From JANSYL01 sp963921255 (lineage in GTDB: Bacteria; Pseudomonadota; Alphaproteobacteria; Rhodobacterales; Rhodobacteraceae): 64,000 nucleotides of DNA. Shown here piece after piece: positions 51,588 to 59,689 of this stretch (positions are counted from its first letter, which is position 1; each line of letters starts with the position of its first letter). The stretch is from positions 124,001 through 188,000 of the forward strand of contig CAWUEW020000003.1 in assembly GCA_963921255.3 (NCBI GenBank). The letters are read 5' to 3'. Made by a program: the position numbers and the translations under genes. The notes beneath the pieces are model-generated. The model was not told the origin of the DNA and ran no database searches. It worked only from the letters and a program-made list of their open reading frames with translations.

Positions 51588-52655
51588 TCACTCCGTCCGC
51601 GGGACCGTCAGTTCAAGGGTCACCGGGAAATGGTCCGACGCGGTCAGCAAGGCGGTGCGCAAGGCTTCGTCCCGCCAGCAGGCCGGATCGTCGAACGGAT
51701 GCCAGATGCGCCAGTCTCGGGCGCGTGGCCGCAGATCGGGCGAGACCATGATGTAGTCGAGCAGCGCACTGAGGTAGCGTTTCTCATCGCTCAGGTAAAA
51801 GCGGGCGGTGGTGGGTTGGGCCGCCACGCGGCTTTGCAGGGCTTGGCGTGCGTGGGGGTCGAACAGGCGGCGCTCGGCCGGGGCGTCCGTGCCCATGACG
51901 ATCTCAACCCCGGAACGGCCGAACAGCGCCTCGTAACTGTCCAGACCCGGACCGTCATTCAAGTCGCCCAGAACGATCAGGGGGGTGCCATCGTCGAGGT
52001 GTTGGTCGATGCGCTGGCGCAGCCAGATGCATTGCGCCAGTTGCTTGCGCCGGTTCGCAATCGAGATCCGCATCGCGTCCTCGGCATCCCGCGCGCCGTG
52101 GGGGGCCTTGGATTTCACGTGGACGCCGATCAGTTCGACAAGACCGAGGGGCGTGTCCAACTCTAGCTCCAGCGGCGGTTTCGAGAACACGACCAGATCC
52201 TCGGTCGCGTCGATGTCCAGATCAATGCGGAAGACCCCGTCGAAGCGTGGGGCGTCCTTGCGGCCCGCCGGTCCCGTGATCGGGCCACGGGGGCGGTGCC
52301 TCGCGATGATTCGCGCCGGATCGTAGAGCACCATCAGTTCTTGTTGGGTGTCTTTGAAGAAGCCCGAAGCCACGGCGTGGGCGCGCAGGCCAATGTCGCG
52401 GGCGAAGCCTTCAAGGGCCGCTGCGCCGTCCCGGCGGCGGGACACATCGGGGGCTTCGACCACCAGCAGAATGTCCGGATCCATCTCCAGCAGGACATGA
52501 CGGATCGCGGCCAGCTGATCGGCGCGAGTCACGTCGTGGCGGGCCGACCAGGCGCCGTCATTCAGGATATGCCCGTCATCGTCGAACAGCCCGTCGAACC
52601 ATTCGATGTTGTAGGTGGCGATCCGAAGGGACGGACCGCCGGGGTCAGGCAGCAT
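51588..52655 (-). CDS. Endonuclease/exonuclease/phosphatase-family protein
   Basis: The 355-residue product has the EEP fold motifs: RIATYNIEWF at the start, the metal ligand motif in LGDLNDGPG and the C-terminal SDHFPV. It could hydrolyse DNA ends, lipids or sugar phosphates; the target cannot be told from sequence. ATG 52655 overlaps the stop of the chaperone gene by 11 nt, indicating coupling. The longer frame starting with TTG at 52667 is an alternative. Confidence 0.88.
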   Translation of the reverse strand: MLPDPGGPSLRIATYNIEWFDGLFDDDGHILNDGAWSARHDVTRADQLAAIRHVLLEMDPDILLVVEAPDVSRRRDGAAALEGFARDIGLRAHAVASGFFKDTQQELMVLYDPARIIARHRPRGPITGPAGRKDAPRFDGVFRIDLDIDATEDLVVFSKPPLELELDTPLGLVELIGVHVKSKAPHGARDAEDAMRISIANRRKQLAQCIWLRQRIDQHLDDGTPLIVLGDLNDGPGLDSYEALFGRSGVEIVMGTDAPAERRLFDPHARQALQSRVAAQPTTARFYLSDEKRYLSALLDYIMVSPDLRPRARDWRIWHPFDDPACWRDEALRTALLTASDHFPVTLELTVPRTE

Positions 52656-53346
52656 GTTGTGCGGCAATTTCTTCCCACGCCCGGTTCACGGCAATCAGAC
52701 GTTTCTCGGCCAGGCGGACGGCTTCTTCGGGCACCCCGCGGGCAAGCATCCGGTCGGGGTGCGTGGCGCGCACTTCGGCACGCCAGGCTGCGCGGATGTC
52801 GTCATAGGGCGCATCCGGAGCAACGCCCAGAATGGTGTAGGGGTCCGGATCGGCATCCGGGACATGGCGGGCCTGCATGCGGCGAAAGGCCAGGTCATCC
52901 ATGCCGAAAATCTCGGCCACGCGGCGCAGGAACGCATCTTCGCCGGGGTGGTATTCGCCATCTGCAGCGGCGATGTGGAACAGCCCCACCATCAGGTCGC
53001 ACAGCACGCTGTCGACCCCGCAGGGCTTCCCCTCCTGCCGGAACATCGCGGCGATTCGAGTGGCGTAATCCTCGAACCCTGCGATATCTTCCCGGGCCAG
53101 GTTGAACACACGAGCCGCGGCGCGTTCGTCGTCTTTCGGGATATGGAACACTTGGCGAAAGGCGGTCACTTCATCCCGCGTCACAAGCCCGTCGGCCTTG
53201 GCCATCTTGGCGGCCAGCGCGATGACGGCGATGGTGAAGGCAACGGACCGTTCGGGCGGCGTGCGCAAACGTTCGAACACAGCGCTGAGCCCTTCGCCCT
53301 TGGCGAGGGCGGACACAGCATCGGAAATACGGGACCACAGTGACAT
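52645..53346 (-). CDS. DjlA-type co-chaperone (TerB plus DnaJ domain)
   Basis: The 233-residue product has an N-terminal TerB-like helical domain (residues 30-150; VIALAAKMAKADGLVTRDEV) and a C-terminal J domain with the HPD motif (ATHPDRML). This is the DjlA architecture without the N-terminal membrane helix. It is expected to activate DnaK. The gene is cotranslated with the EEP-family gene through an 11-nt overlap. Confidence 0.9.
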   Translation of the reverse strand: MSLWSRISDAVSALAKGEGLSAVFERLRTPPERSVAFTIAVIALAAKMAKADGLVTRDEVTAFRQVFHIPKDDERAAARVFNLAREDIAGFEDYATRIAAMFRQEGKPCGVDSVLCDLMVGLFHIAAADGEYHPGEDAFLRRVAEIFGMDDLAFRRMQARHVPDADPDPYTILGVAPDAPYDDIRAAWRAEVRATHPDRMLARGVPEEAVRLAEKRLIAVNRAWEEIAAQHAA

Positions 53347-53377
53347 GGGCCCATATTACCCCGGTCGCGCGCGGCTG

Positions 53378-53848
53378 TCAGAGGGTTTTCTGCATGAAAA
53401 CCAAATCGTGTTTGCGCCCGAATTTCTGGCCCACGCCGGGCAGGTGGCCAACCTTCTGGAAGCCGCAGGCGGTGTGAAAGGCGATCCCCGTTTCGTTTTC
53501 ACCGCTGAGGCCCGCGATGAGAACATCAATGCCCGTGCGGCGCGCTTCGGCCTCGGCCCGGGCCATCAGGGCGCGACCGATGCCCCGCCCGCGCGCCCCG
53601 GCCGCGATGTGGATCGAGTGTTCGGCGGTTGCGGCATAGCCCGGGCCGCCCCGAAACGGCCCCCAGGTGATGAACCCCAGAAGCGCGCCGGCCTCCTCGG
53701 CCACCCAGACGGGGGTATCCGCGATTTGCACGGCCAACGCCTCGGGCGTCTTGAGCGTGGTGGTGAAGGTGATGCTTGTGTCCCGGATGATCGGGTTCCA
53801 GATGGCGGCGATGCCGGCCGCGTCGCTGGTCCGGGCCGGTCGGATCAC
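53378..53848 (-). CDS. GNAT-family N-acetyltransferase
   Basis: The 156-residue product has the acetyl-CoA-binding GNAT motif GRGIGRALMARAEAEARRTG and a C-terminal GFQKVGHLPGVGQKFGRK. The pattern resembles phosphinothricin-acetyltransferase-like enzymes, but the substrate is unknown. It starts with GTG at 53848, inside the stop of the VOC gene (3-nt overlap), with GAGG upstream, so the two are translationally coupled. Confidence 0.88.
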   Translation of the reverse strand: MIRPARTSDAAGIAAIWNPIIRDTSITFTTTLKTPEALAVQIADTPVWVAEEAGALLGFITWGPFRGGPGYAATAEHSIHIAAGARGRGIGRALMARAEAEARRTGIDVLIAGLSGENETGIAFHTACGFQKVGHLPGVGQKFGRKHDLVFMQKTL

Positions 53849-54459
53849 ATCACGACCTCGCCCGTGGGGGTTTGGAACACCGCCTCCATCCGGGGGGTGT
53901 CGGCATATTGCACGCTGATCCGGGTGTCGGTGATCATGGCCGCCAGCGTGGCGCGCAGCGCCCCGGCGTCCGGCGAAAAGAGCCGCAATGCGCTGAGCCG
54001 GACCTGTGCGTCGGGCAGGCGCGGCGCGGGGTGGGCCGTGCCCTTCCATTCGATGAGCGCCGGGAACAGATTGCCGAACGGCAACCGACCGTCGCGCGGC
54101 ACGGCCATGCGCCAGGCCAGATCGTTCCGCGCAAGATCCCACGGCACCCCGATCCCGTCCGGCGCGGCCGCAATCGCCGCTTCGAGGTCCGGGCACCGGC
54201 AAATCCATGTGTTGGTCCGGGTGGCCCCGGTGAAATTGTCCAGATCGAACCAGCGCGGCTGGCCCGGGGTCGTGCCGTCCGGGTCGATCGTGATGACCTC
54301 GAGGTATTCCTCGGGCCCAAGCGACAGGAGGCGATTGTGCGTGCCCATTTCCTTGTGCACGCCCCCCGCCGCCAGAGGCACGCCGAGCGCCACCTCGGTC
54401 GCGGCGACCCCATCGGCCAGGGTTTCTGTCGCGATGGCGATGTGATCCAGTGTCAGCAT
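53845..54459 (-). CDS. VOC-superfamily glyoxalase-like protein
   Basis: The 204-residue product has the glyoxalase/VOC pattern (LTLDHIAIATETLADGVAATEVALGVPLAAGG and a central ALIEW with the metal ligand Glu), matching the longer glyoxalase-like domain (DUF family) of alphaproteobacteria. The substrate is unknown. It is cotranscribed with the GNAT gene. A divergent promoter is shared with the PNPOx-like gene. Confidence 0.85.
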   Translation of the reverse strand: MLTLDHIAIATETLADGVAATEVALGVPLAAGGVHKEMGTHNRLLSLGPEEYLEVITIDPDGTTPGQPRWFDLDNFTGATRTNTWICRCPDLEAAIAAAPDGIGVPWDLARNDLAWRMAVPRDGRLPFGNLFPALIEWKGTAHPAPRLPDAQVRLSALRLFSPDAGALRATLAAMITDTRISVQYADTPRMEAVFQTPTGEVVM

Positions 54460-54581
54460 GGATGATGCCCCTTTTTCCCTGCCGCCCGTCGCAAATGGTC
54501 GGTGGCGTCTGCGAAAATCCCTTAGAAAGCATCAAAGATTTTCGAGCGCACCACAAGCGGCCTTCGGGCCGGAAAGGACCC

Positions 54582-55040
54582 ATGCCCACACCCTTTGATC
54601 CGCAGGCGGTGCTGCCTCAGCCCTTGATGGTGATGCTTGCGACCACCTGCCCGGACGGGCCGCGCATCGCGCCGATGTGGTTCCTGTGGGAAGATGGCGC
54701 GCTGTGGATGCCATCGGATGCCGGGGCGAGCACGGTAACCCGGCTGGCGGAGGACACCGCCGTCGCGGCCGAGATCGTGCAGTTCAGCGCCGAGGACGGT
54801 GTCTTGTTGCATCTGGGCCTGCGCGGGCGGGCCGAGGTGTGTCCGATGGACGTCCCGAGGTTCAAACGTCTGCTGGCCAAGTACCTCGGGCCGGATGAAT
54901 CAGCCTGGAACCCGTGGTTCATCGCGCACGTGGCGCGGTATGATGATCCGGAGGGCCGCATGATCAGATTGGTCCCCGACAGCGTTTTCACCAACAACGT
55001 GTCGTTCTTTCACACCGGACCGGAGCTTGCATGGCCGTGA
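54582..55040 (+). CDS. Pyridoxamine 5'-phosphate oxidase-family protein
   Basis: The 152-residue product has the split beta-barrel FMN fold of PNPOx-like proteins (VMLATTCPDGPRIAPMWFLWEDGALWMPSD). It is shorter than true PdxH and lacks its C-terminal signature, so pyridoxine oxidation is unlikely; F420- or FMN-dependent reductases share the fold. ATG 54582 has GGAAAGGA upstream. It overlaps the cyclo-ligase start by 10 nt. Confidence 0.85.
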   Translation: MPTPFDPQAVLPQPLMVMLATTCPDGPRIAPMWFLWEDGALWMPSDAGASTVTRLAEDTAVAAEIVQFSAEDGVLLHLGLRGRAEVCPMDVPRFKRLLAKYLGPDESAWNPWFIAHVARYDDPEGRMIRLVPDSVFTNNVSFFHTGPELAWP

Positions 55041-55612
55041 CTGACCCCATTGACGATCCCAAAGCCGCCCTGCGCAAGGTGGCCTACGCGGCCCGCAAAT
55101 CCGCTTTTGCTGCACGGGCGGACACGGGGGCGGTTGCGGCGGCGACCGATCATCTGCTGGCGTGGCTCGGGGATGTCAGCGCAAATGTTGTCGCCGGATA
55201 CATGCCGATCCGGACCGAGCTCGACCCGTTGCCGGCCATGACGCGCCTTGCGAGCGCGGGCCGGGTCTGCGTGCCCGTGATCGACGGGGCCGGACGGCCT
55301 CTGTTGTTCCGCGACTGGACGCCCGATGCGGTGATGATCGACGGCCCCTTCGGGGCGCAGGTGCCCGAAGGCGGGGCGTGGCGGGTGCCGGACGTGCTGA
55401 TCGTGCCGCTTGTGGGGTTCGATGCGGGCTGCAATCGTCTGGGCTATGGCGGGGGGTTTTACGATCGCACGCTGGCGCGTTTGCGGGCCGCCGGTCCGGT
55501 CCGGGCTGTAGGGTTTGCCTATGCTGCGCAGGAATTGGACAGGCTGCCTGTTGAACCGACAGATCAGCGCCTCGATGCGGTCGTGACCGAGGCGGGCGTG
55601 ATCCGACCCTGA
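55031..55612 (+). CDS. 5-formyltetrahydrofolate cyclo-ligase
   Basis: The 193-residue product has the family motif LGYGGGFYDRTLARL near the C-terminus and the N-terminal R(K)..YAARKSAF that binds ATP. It turns 5-formyl-THF into 5,10-methenyl-THF with ATP and salvages folate. This links it to C1 metabolism, as does the soxBDAG operon elsewhere in the window. It starts inside the end of the PNPOx-like gene. Confidence 0.93.
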   Translation: MAVTDPIDDPKAALRKVAYAARKSAFAARADTGAVAAATDHLLAWLGDVSANVVAGYMPIRTELDPLPAMTRLASAGRVCVPVIDGAGRPLLFRDWTPDAVMIDGPFGAQVPEGGAWRVPDVLIVPLVGFDAGCNRLGYGGGFYDRTLARLRAAGPVRAVGFAYAAQELDRLPVEPTDQRLDAVVTEAGVIRP

Positions 55613-55657
55613 TTCCAGCCTTGCAGGGATGCAGCGGACGGCCTAACGACACTTCCC

Positions 55658-56470
55658 ATGCGATTGATGTTTCTTGGCGATGTGATGGGCCGCGCAGGGC
55701 GCAAGGCCGTGACGGAGATGCTACCGCGGCTCAAGGCCGAGTGGCGGTTGGATTTCGTGACCGTCAATGCCGAGAATGCGACCTCGGGTGCGGGGGTGTC
55801 AGGCGCGCATGCCAAAACGCTGCTGGAGGCTGGCGCGGATTGTCTGACGCTTGGCGATCATGCCTTTGATCAGCGCGACATGCTGCAGGCCATCGAAGGC
55901 GAGCCGCGCATCCTGCGCCCGATCAACTTTGCCAAATCGGCCCCGGGTGTGGGCGTGCGGCTGTTCAAGACCACCGGCGGAAAACAGGTTCTGGTCGTGC
56001 AGGTTCTGGGTCAGGTGTTCATGAAGCGGCCCTTTGACGATCCGTTTTCGGCGCTGGAGACCGTGTTCAAGCGGTTCCCCCTGGGTGGTCAGGCACAGGC
56101 CATTCTGGTCGATATCCATGCCGAAGCGACCTCGGAAAAAATGGCGGTCGGACATTATTGCGACGGGCGCGCCAGCCTTGTGGTGGGCACCCACACGCAT
56201 GTGCCCACGGGCGATGCGATGATCCTGCCCGGCGGCACAGCCTATCTGACGGATGCCGGCATGTGCGGCGACTACCACTCGGTGATCGGCATGGAAAAGG
56301 CCGAGCCGATGCGCCGCTTCATCACGGGCATGCCGAAAGAGCGTTTCACCCCGGCCAATGGTCCCGCCACCCTGTCGGGCGTGTTTGTCGAGACCGATGA
56401 CAAGACCGGCAAGGCCGTGACGGTCAGCCCGGTCCGGGTCGGGGGCCATCTGCAGGCCGCAGGGCCGTAG
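55658..56470 (+). CDS. YmdB-type metallophosphoesterase (TIGR00282)
   Basis: The 270-residue product has the motifs FLGDVMGRAG (metal ligand Asp), VTVNAENAT and GDHAFDQ, then DIHAEATSEK and VGTHTHVPT, typical of YmdB-family calcineurin-like enzymes. B. subtilis YmdB cleaves 2',3'- and 3',5'-cyclic nucleotides; activity here is not shown. The next gene starts 1 bp later. Confidence 0.93.
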   Translation: MRLMFLGDVMGRAGRKAVTEMLPRLKAEWRLDFVTVNAENATSGAGVSGAHAKTLLEAGADCLTLGDHAFDQRDMLQAIEGEPRILRPINFAKSAPGVGVRLFKTTGGKQVLVVQVLGQVFMKRPFDDPFSALETVFKRFPLGGQAQAILVDIHAEATSEKMAVGHYCDGRASLVVGTHTHVPTGDAMILPGGTAYLTDAGMCGDYHSVIGMEKAEPMRRFITGMPKERFTPANGPATLSGVFVETDDKTGKAVTVSPVRVGGHLQAAGP

Positions 56471-56471
56471 C

Positions 56472-57386
56472 ATGTCCCGCATCGCGCCCGAGCGCGTGTT
56501 CCTGATCATGGCGCTCGTCGCCATGGGCGCGGCTTGGGGCATCACGCAACCGCTGGCCAAGATCGCCGTGTCCGGGGGCTATCGGCAGTTCGGGATCATC
56601 TTCTGGCAGTCTGTCATCGGGGCCGTCATTCTGGGCGTCATCTGTGCCCTGCGCGGCCGCAGCCTGCCCTTGGGACGCAGGCACCTGTTTCTCTATGCTT
56701 TCATCGCCGTGATCGGGACGATCCTGCCCCATGCGGCCAGCTATACCGCCGCGATCCACCTGCCGGCGGGCATCATCTCGATCTCCATCGCAACGGTGCC
56801 GATGATGTCCTTCCCGATTGCACTTGCGCTTGGCATGGACCGCCTGTCGGCGCTGCGCGTGACGGGTATTCTGCTTGGCTTTGCCGCGATCCTGCTGATC
56901 GCCTTGCCGCAGACCAGCTTGCCCGATCCCGGCATGGTGGCGTGGATCCCGATGGCCCTGATCGGGCCGTTCCTTTACGCGATTGAAGGCAACTACGTCG
57001 CGCGGCAGGGGACCGAGGGGCTCGACCCCGTGCAGGTTCTGTTCGGCGCCTCGATCGTGGGCATCCTGTTGTCGGGGCCTCTGGCCCTGTCGCTCGGGCA
57101 GTGGATCGTGCCCTTTCCGCCCTACGGCGCCCCCGATGTCGCCATCATGGGATCGGCCACGGCCCACGCGCTCACCTATTCGGCCTATGTCTGGATGGTC
57201 GGGCGGGCCGGGCCGGTGTTTGCCGCGCAGGTGTCCTATCTTGTGACCGGATTTGGCATCCTGTGGTCCAAGCTTTTGTTGGGGGAAACCTATTCGGCCT
57301 GGGTCTGGGCCGCGCTTGGGCTGATGTTTCTGGGGCTGTTTCTTGTGCAACCGCGCAAGGCCGCCGCCCGCACCGTGCCCGCCTGA
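56472..57386 (+). CDS. EamA/DMT-family transporter
   Basis: The 304-residue product is a ten-helix permease of the drug/metabolite transporter superfamily with duplicated EamA halves (AAWGITQPLAKIAVSGGY in the first, GPFLYAIEGNYVA in the second). The substrate is unknown. The start lies 1 bp after the YmdB stop, so it is in that operon. Confidence 0.88.
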   Translation: MSRIAPERVFLIMALVAMGAAWGITQPLAKIAVSGGYRQFGIIFWQSVIGAVILGVICALRGRSLPLGRRHLFLYAFIAVIGTILPHAASYTAAIHLPAGIISISIATVPMMSFPIALALGMDRLSALRVTGILLGFAAILLIALPQTSLPDPGMVAWIPMALIGPFLYAIEGNYVARQGTEGLDPVQVLFGASIVGILLSGPLALSLGQWIVPFPPYGAPDVAIMGSATAHALTYSAYVWMVGRAGPVFAAQVSYLVTGFGILWSKLLLGETYSAWVWAALGLMFLGLFLVQPRKAAARTVPA

Positions 57387-57501
57387 CGTCAAAGGTGTCG
57401 CGGCAAGGTCGCATGCGCTTGCCCTGTGCGCAGGCTTGGGACACAGTGCCCGACGGGGTGGCGCCGTGCCCCCCTGAAAGGCGCAGAGGTCCCGGACCCG
57501 C

Positions 57502-59283
57502 ATGATCGACCTTCCGCTGTCCCAAACTGGTGAGGGGCTTTTGGCCCTGGCGGTTCTGGCCGTGATGTTCACCCTGTTCCTGCTGGAAAAATGGCCGACC
57601 GAGGTTGTCGCGATCTCGGGCGTGGCCCTGTTGCTGATCCTGGGCCTCCTGCCGGTCGACAACGCCATGCAGGTTCTGGCAAACCCGGCGCCCTGGACGA
57701 TTGCGGCAATGTTCATCGTCATGGGGGCGCTGGTGCGGACAGGGTCGCTTGACCGGATGATCCGCACGGCCGAGAGCCTGGCCAAGACGAACCCGAAACG
57801 GGCCATCGCCACCCTGCTTGGCGTCGTGATCATCGGCTCGGCCTTTATGAACAACACGCCGATCGTCGTCATCATGATCCCGGTGTTCGTGCAGATCGCG
57901 GGACTTTTGGGCACGGCCACGTCCAAACTTCTGATCCCGCTCAGCTATGCGGCCATCATGGGGGGCACCCTGACCCTGATCGGGACCTCGACCAACCTGC
58001 TGGTCGATGGTGTGGCGCGCAGTTCGGGCCTTGCGCCCTTCAGCATTTTCGAGATCACGCCCATCGGTCTAGTCGTCGTCGTCTGGGGGATGCTCTACCT
58101 GACCTTCGTGGGCCGCCGTCTGTTGCCCGAGCGGGTGTCGATGGCGGCGATGCTTGGCGCGGGGCGGTCCAAGGCCAAATTCTTCACCGAAGTGGCGGTG
58201 CCCGAAGGCTCGGCGCTCGTCGGGCAGAACGTCAACGATGTCGAGATGTTCCGCCGCGACGGGGTTCGGTTGATCGACGTTTTGCGAGGGGATGCATCTC
58301 TGCGGCGCGATATGGGGTCGGTGGTTCTGGCAGCGGGCGACCGGGTGGTTCTGCGCACGGATATGGCCGAGGTTCTGGGCCTGCAGCAATCCAAGGATCT
58401 GCGCGCGGTCGAAAAGCTCAGTTCGGTGCGCACGACCACGGTCGAGGTGCTGATCACCCCGGGGGCGCGGATGGTTGGTCGGACGCTTGGGAACCTGCGC
58501 CTGCGCCGACGCTACGGTGTCTATCCGCTGGCGGTCCACCGGCGGAACCAGAACATCGGGCGACAGTTGGATGACCTTGTCGTGCGCGTTGGCGACACGC
58601 TGCTGCTGGAGGGCGATCCGGCCGATATCCAGCGCCTGGCCGCCGATATGGAACTGGTCGATGTCAGTGCCCCGTCCGAGCGCGCCTATCGGCGCAGCAA
58701 ATCGCCCATCGCCATCGCGGCCATGGCCGGCATCGTGATCCTGGCTGCGCTGAACGTGGCCCCCATCTTTGCGCTGGCGATCATTGCCGTGGCCGTCGTG
58801 CTGATGACCCGCTGCATCGACGCGGAGGAGGCGTTTTCCTTCGTCGACGGGCGTCTTTTGGCGCTGATCTTTGCCATGCTGGCGGTGGGCGCGGCGTTGG
58901 AGCACACGGGCGCCGTGGAACTGATCGTGGGGCAGGCGGCCCCGTTCCTGATGGATCTGCCGCCGGTTCTAGTGTTGTGGGCCGTCTATTTCACGACATC
59001 CATCCTGACCGAGCTTGTCTCGAACAACGCGATTGCCGTGATCATGGCACCGATCGCGATTGCCCTTGGCCAGGCCATGGGGGTGGATCCGCGCCCGTTG
59101 GTGATCGCCGTGATGGTGGCGGCGTCGGCCTGTTTCGCAACGCCCATCGGGTACCAGACCAACATGCTGGTCTATGGCCCGGGCGGCTACCGCTTTACCG
59201 ATTTCATGCGGATCGGTATTCCTTTGAATCTCAGCCTTGGGGTCGTCGTCTGTTTGATGATCCCGCTCATCTGGCCGCTCTAG
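57502..59283 (+). CDS. SLC13-family permease with two TrkA-C domains
   Basis: The 593-residue product has the DASS/SLC13 architecture: N-terminal helices (1-205), two central RCK/TrkA-C domains (about 215-290 and 310-390), then the second membrane half (395-593). Substrate-binding SNT/SNN-like motifs are visible (GSAFMNNTPIVVIMIP and ELVSNNAIAVIMAP). It probably moves dicarboxylates or sulfate with sodium; the exact substrate is not defined. A close-range paralogue lies convergent at 59690-61465. Confidence 0.9.
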   Translation: MIDLPLSQTGEGLLALAVLAVMFTLFLLEKWPTEVVAISGVALLLILGLLPVDNAMQVLANPAPWTIAAMFIVMGALVRTGSLDRMIRTAESLAKTNPKRAIATLLGVVIIGSAFMNNTPIVVIMIPVFVQIAGLLGTATSKLLIPLSYAAIMGGTLTLIGTSTNLLVDGVARSSGLAPFSIFEITPIGLVVVVWGMLYLTFVGRRLLPERVSMAAMLGAGRSKAKFFTEVAVPEGSALVGQNVNDVEMFRRDGVRLIDVLRGDASLRRDMGSVVLAAGDRVVLRTDMAEVLGLQQSKDLRAVEKLSSVRTTTVEVLITPGARMVGRTLGNLRLRRRYGVYPLAVHRRNQNIGRQLDDLVVRVGDTLLLEGDPADIQRLAADMELVDVSAPSERAYRRSKSPIAIAAMAGIVILAALNVAPIFALAIIAVAVVLMTRCIDAEEAFSFVDGRLLALIFAMLAVGAALEHTGAVELIVGQAAPFLMDLPPVLVLWAVYFTTSILTELVSNNAIAVIMAPIAIALGQAMGVDPRPLVIAVMVAASACFATPIGYQTNMLVYGPGGYRFTDFMRIGIPLNLSLGVVVCLMIPLIWPL

Positions 59284-59307
59284 GCCCCCGGAAAAGGATC
59301 CCGACCG

Positions 59308-59682
59308 ATGCGTGTCTTTGCTGTGCTTGCGGCCCCCCTTGTGGTGGCGGGGTGTGCCTTGGTTCCGGCCAGTCCGGTGGCGGTTGATCTGACCCGCGAT
59401 CAGGTGGATGTGCGCCTGTCCGACGGAACGGTCTGCACCGGCACGGCCCCGGCCACCGGCGCCGAGACCGGCTGGTCGGGTCGTCTGGCGCCCTGTTCGA
59501 CCGGGTTCAACTACGTCGTCGAGATTGATCCGGGCACAAACCCGGTGCGCTTCGTGCTGGAAGAGATCTTCACGGGCCTCGGCTTCGACCAGGGCTTCCC
59601 CCCCATCGCCGATGTCACCCTCACGTCGGATGCGGGTCGCACCTATCGGTTTGTGTCGCCGCCACCGGTCGAAGAAGACTGA
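59308..59682 (+). CDS. Lipoprotein of unknown function
   Basis: The 124-residue product has a lipoprotein signal with lipobox VVAGC (Cys16). The mature part has two more cysteines (TVCTGT and APCSTG) and a beta-rich look. It lies 24 bp after the SLC13 permease and may be cotranscribed. The family is unknown. Confidence 0.78.
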   Translation: MRVFAVLAAPLVVAGCALVPASPVAVDLTRDQVDVRLSDGTVCTGTAPATGAETGWSGRLAPCSTGFNYVVEIDPGTNPVRFVLEEIFTGLGFDQGFPPIADVTLTSDAGRTYRFVSPPPVEED

Positions 59683-59689
59683 TCCCGCG